DNA of 64,000 bases from Blastocystis hominis (Eukaryota; Sar; Bigyra; Opalinata; Blastocystidae): assembly GCF_000151665.1 (NCBI RefSeq), contig NW_013171827.1, positions 206,001 to 270,000 of the forward strand. Reading direction: 5' to 3'. The notes below the pieces were generated by a model that had not been told where the DNA came from, ran no database searches, and saw only the letters and a list, made by a program, of their open reading frames with translations. Made by a program: the position numbers and the translations under genes. The first letter of the stretch is position 1. The number at the start of each line of letters is the position of its first letter. Positions 1 through 11,008 of the stretch are shown one piece after another.

Positions 1-142
1 TCCTTCAAACGTATCAACATCAAGGGCTTCGATATCACCACGAAGGAGCAAACCAAGACACTCATGACGGCGCATATAACAAGAGATGGATCTTGGATAA
101 CAATGTGCATATACTCGCATTCGGATATTATCGACTATCGAG
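1..142 (+). pseudogene. C-terminal remnant of a protein-primed family-B DNA polymerase (Polinton type)
   Basis: The gene enters from the left edge. Frame 1 reads FKRI and then a TTKEQTKT stretch; after a shift, frame 3 reads DGAYNKRWILDNNVHILAFGYY and stops at 140-142. This matches the usual end of the organellar/viral DNA polymerase B family, where a DDKRYIL-D-G-HTLAYGHY-like block closes the protein. The same stretch occurs in the element at 36.5-40 kb on the other strand, close to identical in DNA over about 90 bases and with the same frame break. I infer a second copy of that element family lying mostly outside the window. No function is expected from a shifted, truncated copy. Confidence 0.6.
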
Positions 143-734
143 TGTTTAAAGAAGAAGTTGTTTTTTTTAACTTGGACAATCGTGGAAGGATGTAGGGGTT
201 CCAACACTTGTACCGGTTGATCCATTCGAACGTGCCGTTACTAGGTGAGCCTTGGAGGAGCATGGAGTAGTGTAATAGAATCTTAGATTTGCCGTGTATG
301 GCCTTTCTCTATCATGGACAGCAGAACGAGCAGGGGAGGAGCGCGCTGACCGGGAGGACCGGGAGGACTGGAGTGACGCGAAAGACGCAAAATGGACATC
401 CATGGTCAAAATTGGCTAACTATGAACGCTATGGATTTTTGCGTCTTAAACGTTATTTCCGTACTATTGTCGATGTTATTCGTAAAATGCTCATCCACAC
501 CGGTGTGGTAAGCAAGGAACTATAGAGTATAGGAGAATGAATAAATTGCAGCGATAGAGAAAAATAAACCGTTGACAACGATTTCACAGAATTACTTCTT
601 TTTTTATCACATCGCCCTCTCGTAACCTTCCACAAAATCGTTCTTGCTCCCACACCTCACTCCATCGCTGCATTCTCCAACAAACACCTCACTACCACAT
701 AATAAATGACCAAAACCCTTTCCATGCATGTCGC
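143..734. other. Intergenic stretch with weak coding signals
   Basis: Small open frames exist on the plus strand, including 289-525 (78 codons), but none is recognisable. A 29-nt GT...CAG segment at 298-326 could be an intron. The reverse complement of TGTTTGTT at 679-686 is the 3-prime signal of the SPB1 gene that ends at 735. A 14-base palindrome lies at 495-508. Confidence 0.4.
495..508. repeat. Perfect 14-bp palindrome
   Basis: CCACACCGGTGTGG reads identically on both strands. It could be a dimeric protein site or chance; nothing else around it decides. Confidence 0.5.
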
Positions 735-3700
735 TCACTTCTTCCCCTTCTTCCCCTTCAAATGATGCTTCGCCCTCCACGCGGCGCGCTTCTCTCCGCG
801 CTTGTCCTTCTTGAGTCGTCGATCCACGACCTTCACTCCGCGTCCGCCCTTGGCTCCCTTCTTCCCCACCACATACGTTTTCCCTGGATGTTTCACGTCC
901 TTTCCCTTCATCAGCTTCTGAATCGCCTTCAGCTTCGCGCTGTCCGGCATGTCCTCGTCGTTATTAATGCTGTCAATCTTCGCCTTCTGCTGCTTTCGGA
1001 ACCGCTCCACGCGTCTTCGCTTCCGCGCCATCGCCTCGCGCTCCTTCTTGATCGTTCGATCGTCGTTCTGGAACTGCTTCCGCAGCCTCGCCATGATCTC
1101 CTGCGTCATCGGCAGCTGCGGGCGATTGTACTTCCGCTCGTCCTCCAGGAACCACTCCGGCAGTCCCGCGGGGTCGTTGAACATGTACCGGTTGTACGAG
1201 GAGTCGATGAGGTCGTTGGCCGTGCTGTGCTTGGAGAGAAGGAACCCCAGCGACAGCGCTTCCAGGTGTTCGTCCGAGCCGATTTTGGGCTTGTTGGCCT
1301 TCACCACTTCCAGGTCGCCGTACGCCGAATCGTCCGTTTGCGAGCCCAGGCCCGCTTTGATCATCGCTTGCCGAGCCAACTGGTCCTCCGTTAGATGGCT
1401 CGTCGCCTGCGGGAACCCCGTTTCCACGATCTCCAGATCCGCCTTGGCCTCTTTCTCCTTCTTCTTTCGCTCCTTCTCGAGTCGCTTCACGCGCTTTTCA
1501 TGTCGCTTTTCTTTATCCGATTTGGGCACATCGAGCAGAGGCGGCACGTATTCTCCGTCCGCGATTTGGCTCCCGTCGATCTTCGGGGCTTCCGCGAGCA
1601 GCTCCGCGTCCTCCTCGTCGTTGTACGCTCGCAGCCGATCCGCCAGCGGCAGCTCGCTCTGCGGCCGCTTCTGCGACTTGCGCGCCTCGCTTTTCATCGC
1701 GGCGATCGCGTCTTCGTCCGAAGAATCGGAGGCCTCGTCGTTCAGGGAGGCGAAGAGCGGGTCGCTGAACCAACGCTGACGACGCAGCGACGCCGAGGCT
1801 TCGTCCGAGGAATCGGAGGCCTCGTTCTCCTCGATCTCCTCGTCGCTGCTGGCTGCAGACTCGGTCATGCGAGTGGATTTCTTTGATTTCGATTTCGATT
1901 TCTTGACAGTCTCATCGTCCGATTCGCCGGTTTCGCTCATACTTTCATCGTCGTTTTCATCCTCCGCTTGCTTCATCAAATCTTCCTTCTTGATCTCCAC
2001 TTCCTTCTGATACAACTCGTCCAGTTTGTGCTACACGTCACATCCCCGCGGCTTTCCCACCAATTCCCGCAGTTTCTGCGCGGGCAATCCCTTCTTCTTC
2101 TCCAGCTCCTGCAGATATCGCTTCTCATTAGCGGCGTGCCGCATTTTATAGTTCTCGTACAGATTGTCGAGCTGCGCTTGCAGCACTTCCATCTCGTCCA
2201 CGTCGCTGTCCTCTTCCTTCTCTCCATCCTCTTCTGCCTCCTCTTTCTCCCCATCGATCCAATCCAGCGGGTTCTCTGCCTTGTTCAGATCCACATCGCC
2301 CAACTCGTCTCGCTATCGCTCACTCTCTCTCCTCTTTCTCTCCTACCTCCACGCGACTCAAATCCGTTACGCTGAACACTTGATCGCCCAAATCCATCAC
2401 AGGCGTTTTGTCCATGCCCAGCAACCGACGCTTTCGCTCCTTCGCTAGACGCTTTCGTTCCTTCCGCTCCTCACGGCGTTTCTCCAACTATCCATTACTC
2501 CGTTTCCACGTTTCTACCGCTATACGCTCGCGTACTTCCTGCAACTCGCTCTCCACGCTCTTCTTCTCCTCTTTCTCTTCCGTTTCCCCGGTTTCTCCTG
2601 TTTCTCCAGCTTCCCCGGTTTCCCCGGTTTCCCCGATTTGCTGGGCAGGATGTTGCATGGACTGGATCAACTCCTTCTTCTCTTTGAGCATCTGCAATCG
2701 CCATTTGAGCAGCATTTTGAAATCGTTCTTGTTCAGCACGCGCAGATCGCTGCAGCAGGCGCGCACTTCCTCCGTCGTGAGCGGACTCTCCAGGAACGCC
2801 GCGCTGTCCTCGTCGAATCGCAACTACCATCGACCGGTTTCTCCGTTTCTACCTCGTGAGCCTCGCTGAGAACGCGAATCGGGTCCGAACGCGTCATAAA
2901 ATCCTTCACCGAAATCACACGCTTCAGTCCCAGACCCAAATCCTCGTCGTAGCCCTACACGCTCACCGATCGGGGTTGATCGTACCTCGCGGAATCGCTT
3001 TCGCGGGTTCTTCGAGGCAAACAGATTCACTTCTTGCTTGGGGGCTCCCACATGCTTGAAGGCGTAGTCCGGGTTGAGGAATTTGGGGTCGATGTAGGAT
3101 GGCGCTTTGTAGTTCTGGACGTTACTCACGCGGGGATTTCACCTACCTGGCACACCACGAAAATTTCTGCAGATTCGGTACGCGAAGCAGCGGGCTTGGT
3201 GGCCTGCACCTTCTCGAAGAGCTGGTTGAAGATATAGATGAGAGCGTGGTAATCCGCAGAACGGAACACCTTCGTGACGAATGTCGCGCCCTTCGTCATG
3301 AACTCCACCGCCAAACGGAGCGAGTGAAGGACCAGCGAGTTCTACTCTGTGAAACAGACACATCGCGCAAACCTGGTCAAACGCATCCTTGCTCCAACCT
3401 CCTCCTACATTCGGAGCACCATCGTGCAGCACTACGTCAGCCTATTCCATAACATCGCCATAATCAAAATTACATGTTTTCCGTGCAATTCTCTTTTTAT
3501 CACGTCCCTACAGCTTAACGTCGTAATGTCCTCTTGAAATGTCTTGACATTGTGTATCGGCTTAATAGGAAGCAAATCCACGCCAATAATCGTGCTTTCG
3601 ATGGGCATCTGCTTTGCTGCCACTTGACACCTACCAAATTACAATCCAACCGTGCCATTCTACCATCCTCCTGGAGCTGCACAGAGATCAATCAACACGT

Positions 3701-3827
3701 GAGCTTTTGATAAGAAGTTGAACTGACGATTCAACTGGATAAGCTTAAAAGCAGAACGAGCTCGGTAGCCCTGCTGCTTAGCAAGGGCGTACCACTTATC
3801 TCCTGTTCTCTGTGCCTTTTTGGTCAT
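735..3827 (-). CDS. SPB1: SPB1/FTSJ3-type pre-rRNA 2-prime-O-methyltransferase
   Basis: AdoMet-dependent methyltransferase of nucleolar 60S precursors. Ten exons give 936 aa (yeast and human relatives are near 840-850). Introns: 3631-3663, 3442-3473, 3342-3372, 3115-3146, 2955-2985, 2824-2852, 2488-2517, 2313-2346 and 2031-2060 (29-34 nt). The N-terminal RrmJ/FtsJ fold shows [20 protein letters not shown], the CAAPGGW AdoMet loop, [18 protein letters not shown] and FVTKVFRS, followed by the Spb1 middle domain and a basic/acidic C-terminal domain ending in Lys/Gly. The start at 3827 gives [13 protein letters not shown], the family beginning; an upstream in-frame ATG at 3854 would add nine residues. 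A short Gly-Glu-Thr repeat sits before the acidic region. TGTTTGTT follows the TGA (679-686). Identity is very secure. Confidence 0.95.
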
Positions 3828-4101
3828 CGATAAGGAAATATGGGTTTGAAACAAGTGTGGCTGAAATAAGGTAGGAACCGCGGTATTGCGAATTCAAATT
3901 GCATGGAAGTGGATGATGTATTTCACGGATTGCAGTACCTTCTTCACGCCATCTCTATCCAAAGAATACAAAATTACCCATTTTTCGGTGAATAAGAAAA
4001 ACAAAAACTGTACAGTGATTCACTATAATAATAATAAGGAACAAAACCTCCGATTTGTTTCCCCATGTTCTCATTCATTATTTGATCAATCAAACAACAT
4101 T

Positions 4102-5447
4102 ATGCTTGCTACCGTAGCTAAGACCTTTACGAGACCTGTAGGCAATTTGGGAGCTGTTTGGGAGAACTTTTGGACTTACCGCTCTCTAGGCAATTCGCGC
4201 TTTCTCTGTTTCCGCAAATATCGCTCACACTCCCCTGTTCGATCTCCATAACGAGCTCAAGGGCAAGATTGTGGAGTTCGCTGGATATGCTCTGCCTGTG
4301 CAGTATTCCGGAGTGCTTCCCGTTGTTCTTCGGTTTCCTCTTCATTCTAGGAGCATATGGCCGTGAGAGGAAAGAACACCTGCGGTCTGTTCGATGTTTC
4401 CCACATGGGTCAGATCAAGTGAGTTTCGACGATGGGGATGAGTGGCAGGTGGACTGGAAAGGACCGTGTTGAGTTCCTGGAGCGCGTTCTTGTGAGCGAC
4501 ATCCACTCTCTGCAGCCCACTCAGGGCCGTTTGACTCTGCTGTGCCAGGAGGACGGTGGTATCATCGATGACACTGTGATCACCAACGCCGGCGACTACC
4601 AGTACTCCTTGTGTGTTGTGTCGATTGCAGCTACGAGGTGGTGAACGGCGCCTGCAAATACGGCGACATGGAGCACTTCAAGAAGGAGATGGCCAAGTTC
4701 CAGGCCGAGGGCAAGGAGGTGCAGATGGAGTACCTCGGCGACATCGGTCTGATCGCTCTGCAGGGCGCCATGGCTCCCGCGGTTCTGCGCCGCTTCACGG
4801 AATTCGACGTGACGAAGATGCCGTTCATGACGGGTCAGGACATCAAGGTGGGCGGCGTGAACTGCCGCGTGACGCGCTGCGGCTACACGGGCGAAGACGG
4901 CTACGAAGTGCAGATCCCCGCGGCAGACTCGATCCCGCTGGTGAAGGAAATCCTGAAGGAGAAGGAAGTGCTGCCGTGCGGTCTGGGAGCGCGCGATTCG
5001 CTGCGTCTGGAGGCGGGTCTGTGTCTGTACGGCACGGATCTGAGCACGGCGGTGTCGCCGGTGGAGGGCACGCTGATGTGGACGATCAGCAAGCAGCGCC
5101 GCGCGGATGGCGGGTTCATCGGACACAAGGCGATTATGGAGAGAGTGGGGCGAGGGAAGCGGCGGTGATGATTGTAGATGAAGACGTGCGAGAAGAAGCG
5201 AGTGGGATTCATGGTGCAGGGCGCGCCCGCGAGACACGGAGCCAAGATCTACTCGAACGGCGAGCTGGTGGGAGAGATCACGTCGGGCACGCTGTCGCCG
5301 TCGCTGAAGAAGCCGGTGGCGATGGGATACATTAAGAAGGGACTGCACACGGCTGGAACCCAGGTGGAGGTGGAGGTGCGCAACAAGAAGTACCCCGCTG
5401 TGGTCACCAAGATGCCGTTCGTGCCCAACAATTATTATAGAGGATAA
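4102..5447 (+). CDS. GCVT: Aminomethyltransferase, T protein of the glycine cleavage system
   Basis: Transfers the methylene group of the aminomethyl intermediate on H protein to tetrahydrofolate and releases ammonia, in the mitochondrion-related organelle. Six exons give 393 aa, the normal family length; introns are 4156-4189, 4313-4350, 4419-4448, 4602-4630 and 5145-5177. The N-terminus (MLATVAKTFTRPVG, then an Arg/Ser-rich stretch) looks like an organelle presequence and leads into HTPLFDLH. Later come GLFDVSHMGQIKWTG, FEVTKMPFMTGQ-like and GYTGEDGYEVQI segments, then the C-terminal barrel GAPARHGAKIYSNGELVGEITSG. The polyadenylation octamer is at 5466-5473. LIPT2 at 13.6-14.5 kb would supply the lipoyl group of the same system. 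Confidence 0.95.
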
Positions 5448-5785
5448 GAAAGAAATGTGTGAGTTTGTTTGTTTGAAAGAAAGAGAAAGAAAAAGAAAAA
5501 GGGGGATGGTGGAATGATGGAGGAAGGAGCGGGGAATATGAACGTTGACGGGAAGCAGATAGTTGTTTGAAACGGAATAGAATAGAATAATCCACTAAAC
5601 GTTTTGAAATGGCAATAGAAACAAGGAGCAGTTGCCTTGTTAAGCAATATTTTATCAAATACTCACAATACTATAAAGAACCCTTGATAATGCCACACCA
5701 ATAAGGAAGTCAATTCACCACAACGTATATTAGGAACCCATATCCACTTCCACTTCCCTCATCTCCCCCTCCTTCTCATGTATCA

Positions 5786-5793
5786 AACAAACA
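5786..5793 (-). promoter_or_regulatory. TGTTTGTT polyadenylation element that creates the YIPF6-type stop
   Basis: Exact octamer on the minus strand. The T at 5798, at position -5, is the first base of the missing stop codon after a TTG codon. Confidence 0.75.
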
Positions 5794-5797
5794 AAAC

Positions 5798-6559
5798 ACA
5801 AAGTAACGAGTGAAAAGAAAAGGAAATAAAGCAGGGTTGGGAAGAGAACAAGGCCCCGTCGTGTGTTATCCATGGATTTTGACAAAAAGACGTTGACCGC
5901 TACAAAATCAAAACATGCAACCACACCCACTTCTCACAGACCAAGCCACTCCAAGCAAACGGAACACCATCAGGCCAAACACTTTGGAATAGAACAATTG
6001 TGGGACAATCGACATGATATACACTGGAAGCAGAGAGTAACCCAAAGCACACGCCATTTGGAAGAAAGAGCTATCTTGAAGGTTTTCAGACGAGCCTACA
6101 TATTCACTCTCAAGAGCTTTGCGTTGACTGCAATGACGAAAGCTCCAAGCCACTGAACAATGATGAGAGTAGAAAACACCACGGAAGAATCATATTTCGA
6201 GGTGATGATATCACTGCTATAGCTACAGTTAACGAACAGTAGGAATTGAACAGAGAAAACAAAATTCCCAGGAGAAGTGGTCCCCAAAGGTCCCCTAGTC
6301 GTTAGTGAATCTCCAAATACACAATACAATCATCGATATGCTTCTGGACATCAGGATGAACTACACTACGCAAAAACACAATCTTGATCTTTGCAAGCAT
6401 AACAGTAAAATCCCGTTTCTACAAATCATCGATGCAGCACAACAAAAGGTACAAATGTATCATAAACAGATTCATTCAGAGTTGAACTTTCATAGTTCAT
6501 CTCACGTGTTTCCATATTTCCACCTACAAGAATCAATGCATAAATAGCGTAATACTCAT
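5798..6559 (-). CDS. YIPF6: YIPF6/Yip4-type Yip1-domain membrane protein; stop made by polyadenylation
   Basis: Multi-spanning Golgi/ER membrane protein of the Rab-associated Yip1 family. Seven exons give 191 aa; introns are 6524-6555, 6419-6452, 6295-6327, 6223-6251, 6071-6099 and 5900-5930. Family signatures are STLNESVYDT, DDWDLWGPLLLGILFSL, WLGAFVIAVNAKLL, ISFFQMACALGYSLLP and a last helix FPTLLYFLFFSLVTL. No stop is encoded there. The next base, T at 5798, lies five bases upstream of TGTTTGTT (5786-5793, minus strand), so cleavage after it plus poly(A) gives TAA. The genomic frame runs on for 22 more codons into non-family sequence, which I regard as untranslated. The start exon is only ATGA; this first splice is the least certain. 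Confidence 0.88.
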
Positions 6560-7123
6560 GGCAGGTTGACAAATGTAAAAAACAATGCAGAAAAAATATT
6601 ATCAGTATTTATAAATAGTACGATGTGATTTTTGCAATAGTTGGTGTATTTTCGAGAGAACAGGTCCATTTGCACTATTCACCGGTGATGCATTTTTGAT
6701 ATTTGAGCCAATATAATTGCATGCTCCCAATATCTTTTGATTCGTTTCTTTCCTTGATGAATAAGGGTGGAAAATACCCTCTATTTTTGGCATCTGCGAG
6801 TTTATCCACATATTTTTTACTTTTGCAATTTGAGATGATCTATTTAATCACTTCTTACACCTATCAGTCATTCCTTCACGGAGGAAAGCAGTATGTGTTG
6901 TTTTGAGTCAAATCAGTGTTTAGGTCCCATGCTGTTTATCAAAAGTATGCTGAGCGCGTCGTTGCTCCTGGATGCTACGGAGAATGTGAATAGCGTGACT
7001 AGTTGATAAACAAACAATAATCTCAAATTGGAATGTTTTTTGAATACATAACTTGGGAATTGGTTGAATGAGTTCTAAAGTACGCGTTCGCTCCCGTCGC
7101 AAACCAAATCAAATCAAACCAGA
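6560..7123. other. Intergenic, no gene supported
   Basis: AT-rich, with only short unrecognisable frames on both strands. The minus-strand octamer at 7009-7016 probably serves the IPI1 transcript, giving it a 3-prime UTR of about 100 nt. Confidence 0.5.
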
Positions 7124-8905
7124 CTATTCTTCGTTTTCACTTTCTCTCTTTTCAGAATAAATCAAGATCGCTTGAGCCACAGCCTGCAAACGAAGCGAGA
7201 GAGATGCGACTTCCACTTCACTTTTCATCAATTCTTGGAACAGCTTCAAAGCATTCAGCGAAGTCGCCTTCATTTTGACTCCTTCCAGCAGCAAGCTCAT
7301 TCCGTTATTCCAAATCGCATACGCGATCGACTCTTTCTCCTCTGAGTAGGGCACTGCGCTCAAAACCTGCACAGCGTGATCGAAACACTCTCCAAACTCG
7401 CTCAAATCATGACATCCCACGACATATCGAAAGAACACCACGAACGGCAGCGAGCTCTGCGCTAACCGCTTTTCAATCAGCTCGCTCCACATCCGATTCG
7501 CCTTTTCCACGATCGTTTTCTTCTCACTCGTTCGTTCGTAGAGGCGTTTCAGCACACCGACACGCAGCTGCACAGTTTCGAATCGAACCTCCTCGCCGTC
7601 GTGTCGATTGGAGGACACAAACGCGAGATCCTGATCGAGCAATCGATGCACGACTTCATTTCCAGTGTCTCCTCCCTTCGGATCGATCATAGCGATGAGG
7701 AGGACGGTGAGTTCGTTTGTTTGCTGCAATACTAAACGATTGGTTGTTTCGTTTCGATGCGAGTCGGGAAGGCGAAGGGGGTACAGATCGTACAGCAAGG
7801 AACGCCACTCTCGAAGCTTTTCGAGCTCGTTTAGAGGCGCGTGCTCGCGTTCCAGGACTAAAAAGGCGTCGCCTGCGAGCTCTTCCAGCAATAGAAGCTT
7901 TCGCAGGGAAGATTCCGCGATGACTTTTGAACGAAGCTTCGACGAATTCGAAAAGGACGAAGTGGGAGCTGCGGAGGGAGCGAGGCTTGCAATGGCTTCG
8001 AACAGAACAGAGAGAAGGGATTTCATAGGCGGAAGAATCAATTCGGTGGGCTGAGAAGTAGAATCGGAGGAATGGAACCACATGGAAGGCTTGTAGACTG
8101 AGAGAGTCAGTGGGAAATGGAGAGACTGCGTGTATTCTGAGTCCGCGTCCTGCAAACGATCACACCAGGAGGAGAACTCGTTGTAGATGGTAGAGGTGGA
8201 GAGACATTGATTGAAAAGACGTTGCACAGTTTCCAAAGCCAAATCCGTTATCGATCGTTGCTCTTTGGAAGAGCTGTGCAGTTGGGAACGGCTGGAAGAC
8301 AGGACACCGCGCGTTGGAAGAATGGTAGGCTTCGTGTCTGCTGTCAGTTTCACCATATTCGACAGTAATTTGACTACTGAGTTTTGAAATAAGGAAGGAT
8401 CGATGTTCAGCAGCACTTGAATCATAAGAATGGCCGAGCGTCGAATTGAGGGATTGATAGAAGTTAGTCCATTGTTAATAAAGACATTCAAAAGATCAGC
8501 GAAAGGGGAAAGTTGACTCTTTGAGACATTTGGAAGCAAAGTCGAATAAACACTAACAAGAGCTTGTCTTACCCCAACGTCTGAATCAAGAAGTAGTTTT
8601 ATTGAGTTGGTGATTAGAACATTCACAGAAGTACTATACAGTATTTCATTTTGTGCAAATAAATCTCTCAAGCCCAGCACAGCATCTTTTCTCACATTTG
8701 CACTGTAATGAGTGAATTGACTAACCAAGTCTGCCAATGACTTGTTCCTGTAGTTTACCACATCACTCTCCTCTCTCATGATCGATTGCTCTTGGACTCG
8801 GATGCGTTTTGTTCGCACATTTACGTTTGTTGCTTTTGGATCAATATTCTTCTTACCAATCTTCTTTCTCTTTTTAGGAAAGTCCTCTTCTCCTTTTTTC
8901 ACCAT
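7124..8905 (-). CDS. IPI1: IPI1/TEX10 homologue, pre-60S ribosome maturation (Rix1 complex)
   Basis: Single exon of 593 aa from the ATG at 8905; an in-frame ATG at 8923 would add six residues. The 8905 start gives MVKKGEEDFPKKRKKIGKK, a basic nuclear opening typical of the family. The Ipi1 N-terminal block follows: NKSLADLVSQFTHYSANVRKDAVLGLRDLF, then ARM/HEAT-like helices (residues about 60-190), with a long weakly conserved alpha-helical remainder. In other eukaryotes this protein works with Rix1/PELP1 and Las1L in removing ITS2 and releasing late 60S particles. The first ~100 bases of the coding region are included in the duplicated block that reappears at 11009. Lack of introns contrasts with SPB1, which acts in the same pathway. 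Confidence 0.85.
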   Translation of the reverse strand: MVKKGEEDFPKKRKKIGKKNIDPKATNVNVRTKRIRVQEQSIMREESDVVNYRNKSLADLVSQFTHYSANVRKDAVLGLRDLFAQNEILYSTSVNVLITNSIKLLLDSDVGVRQALVSVYSTLLPNVSKSQLSPFADLLNVFINNGLTSINPSIRRSAILMIQVLLNIDPSLFQNSVVKLLSNMVKLTADTKPTILPTRGVLSSSRSQLHSSSKEQRSITDLALETVQRLFNQCLSTSTIYNEFSSWCDRLQDADSEYTQSLHFPLTLSVYKPSMWFHSSDSTSQPTELILPPMKSLLSVLFEAIASLAPSAAPTSSFSNSSKLRSKVIAESSLRKLLLLEELAGDAFLVLEREHAPLNELEKLREWRSLLYDLYPLRLPDSHRNETTNRLVLQQTNELTVLLIAMIDPKGGDTGNEVVHRLLDQDLAFVSSNRHDGEEVRFETVQLRVGVLKRLYERTSEKKTIVEKANRMWSELIEKRLAQSSLPFVVFFRYVVGCHDLSEFGECFDHAVQVLSAVPYSEEKESIAYAIWNNGMSLLLEGVKMKATSLNALKLFQELMKSEVEVASLSLRLQAVAQAILIYSEKRESENEE

Positions 8906-9676
8906 TAGATTAGAAGAATACAATACTATTTTGTCATTTACAACAGGGTATACTGTGTTAGGAATGCAGTACTTCGAATGGATTATATGATGGTTGATTG
9001 TTGAAGGATTCGCATTATAGAAGAATAGTAGAACTGGTGTTTTAAAATATCAAAAATGTGATTATTTGATTTGTTGTCACAATTATAATATGATAATATG
9101 ATAATAGAAAGTACTAATATGGTTTCTATTGAAAACTAAACTCAAAACATATACAATCCATTCATCAATTCATTCATTTATTCATTCATATATTCATTCA
9201 TAAATGGATTGATACAATTGTACAATAAACACATAAATGTATACGATAGAAACAGATATGAGAAGATATTGTTTCATAAAACTTCAACTCTCAGTTCGTC
9301 TTTAATTATCATAGAATAGTACAATTATGTTTTCTATAATGCAAATATATATATATATAGATACATGTACAAACACTTCCATTTTTAACTGAACAAAGTA
9401 AACTTGTTCATTAATATATATTATAATAAAGATGATTGATTTCTAAATCATGTATAATATAATGACAAATTGTAAAAGAATAATACGTTTTCAAGGAAAC
9501 TATATAACTCTTCCATAGAATATGATTTCTGTCTTAAATTCAACTATGCTCGTAGCTCTTATAATGATGCATGGTTTTTTTGATGTGATTCATTGAAGTC
9601 AGTAGTGTTACAAGAGTGGTTTCTTCCTTCTAGATCGTATACATGTATATAAGGTTATTCAACACATGATGCCATC
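8806..9676. repeat. Direct repeat copy 1 (flank of the tandem duplication)
   Basis: About 870 bp covering the 5-prime end of IPI1 and the intergenic region. It is nearly identical to 11009-11862. Visible differences are a 15-base and a 1-base length difference in the IPI1 part, one AT-dinucleotide step, and a few substitutions at the far end. The alignment stops abruptly at both ends. Confidence 0.9.
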
Positions 9677-9831
9677 AAAAATATAGGCAAACTGAGCAGA
9701 ATAGATGAGAAAATACAGTTATACTTAACTATAAACAAGTATTCCTTGAGTATCAAGGAATACTTGTAATTACTAAACTCAACTCGTTTTGCAGCAACTC
9801 AATATTATTTTATTATTTCTGTATATTTATA

Positions 9832-10989
9832 ATGTTTGACATTTTCCTGGATTCTCTTGAGCCTTTGGAAAGAAATATTAGCTTGTTTAATCTAACATCT
9901 CAAGAGTCGGCAGACGTGCATGTGAAGGATATTTTTTCTTCAGAATCTATAAACGTGGATGAGGTTACATCATTTTCACCTATTACTATTAATCCAGCTT
10001 TTGATTTGTCTACTACCACTGGCCAAGAGAATCCCAATCATAATTCGTTTTTTTCTATGAATAATTCGGTCGAAAGTGGGGAGTCACCTATTCCTATCAA
10101 TAACCTGGTGGCAAGTAATAGTCCTACTACTACACCATTTGGAGAAACGGGTCATATCCCCTTTACGAATGACTTGGAAGCTATTAACACTTCTATTTCA
10201 TCTTTAAACATGTTTTCTGAATGGGTTCCCTCTGAGCCCTTTAACAATGACAATTCCTGGATACAACATTTGCCTTATTCTTTACCGAAGAGTGATGAAA
10301 AAGCTATTTCTTTGGCAAACGAATCGTCCCGTTCTGCACAATACCCTTATTATAATGATAATCTTAGGAACGATTCGCTTGTTTCCTTACAAGACGACAA
10401 CAACACTAGTACTTCTTTTGTGAGTCGAGATGAATATGATTCATCCGATTATTTGAGTGAGATTTTCCTGCCGATTCCCAAACCTGATAGTATTCCTTTT
10501 CCGGAAAACGATAATATGGATGTGAAGTCGAATATGAACATCCATTATCAGCAATTTTCAACCAGAGATACTAAAAAGAAATCATTGTCCTCGTTACATG
10601 CTTTTACTGCAATAACAGAGAATCAAAAAGATGCTACGCCTCTTCCAAGACCCATTCCTCCAGCTCCAGAAGAGAAAAAGAAGACGAAGAAGAGATTGGA
10701 GACTAACAAAAAGCAATTGCACAGGAAGCGATTGAATTTCTCCGGGAAAGATGAAAGAATATTGATAATGAAGTGGATTTCTAAATTATATGGCGGGTCA
10801 ACGTATATTGAAAGTGCTGGAGCACTGTTTAAGAAGTACTATGATCTTCCGTTACAGATCGGTACACGAGTTCATACTTATGTCAGAGAACTGAATATGA
10901 ATGTGACAATTACTATTGGAAGAACAGCAACCAATTTATATCATAGCTTTAATTCTATGAAGAATAGGCCCGAACTGTTTACATTGTAA
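9832..10989 (+). CDS. Unrecognised protein, paralogue A of the duplicated locus
   Basis: Single exon, 385 aa. I do not recognise the family. Residues 1-about 280 are low in sequence constraint and rich in Ser, Asn, Thr, Pro and acidic residues. A Lys/Arg block (KKKTKKRLETNKKQLHRKR, about 286-306) precedes a compact C-terminal domain with NFSGKDERILIMKWIS, GGST, AL-KKYYD and TIGRT motifs, shared with paralogue B. An acidic, Ser/Pro-rich tail joined to a basic patch and a small folded domain is an architecture often seen in transcription regulators, but that is only inference. There is no signal peptide or membrane helix. The upstream flank is the duplicated 870-bp block. Confidence 0.75.
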   Translation: MFDIFLDSLEPLERNISLFNLTSQESADVHVKDIFSSESINVDEVTSFSPITINPAFDLSTTTGQENPNHNSFFSMNNSVESGESPIPINNLVASNSPTTTPFGETGHIPFTNDLEAINTSISSLNMFSEWVPSEPFNNDNSWIQHLPYSLPKSDEKAISLANESSRSAQYPYYNDNLRNDSLVSLQDDNNTSTSFVSRDEYDSSDYLSEIFLPIPKPDSIPFPENDNMDVKSNMNIHYQQFSTRDTKKKSLSSLHAFTAITENQKDATPLPRPIPPAPEEKKKTKKRLETNKKQLHRKRLNFSGKDERILIMKWISKLYGGSTYIESAGALFKKYYDLPLQIGTRVHTYVRELNMNVTITIGRTATNLYHSFNSMKNRPELFTL

Positions 10990-11008
10990 CATGGGATATT
11001 ATACAATT

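Noticed and set aside
762-1886. Long plus-strand frames opposite SPB1
   Set aside because: They mirror the codon bias of the SPB1 exons on the other strand and have repetitive Leu/Arg/Ser content; no family match.
5730-5797. Encoded C-terminal extension of the YIPF6-type frame to the genomic stop
   Set aside because: It lies beyond the octamer cleavage site and is not part of the family; treated as untranscribed.
7069-7143. Short plus-strand ORF at the end of IPI1
   Set aside because: Overlaps the IPI1 C-terminus and 3-prime UTR, with no recognisable content.
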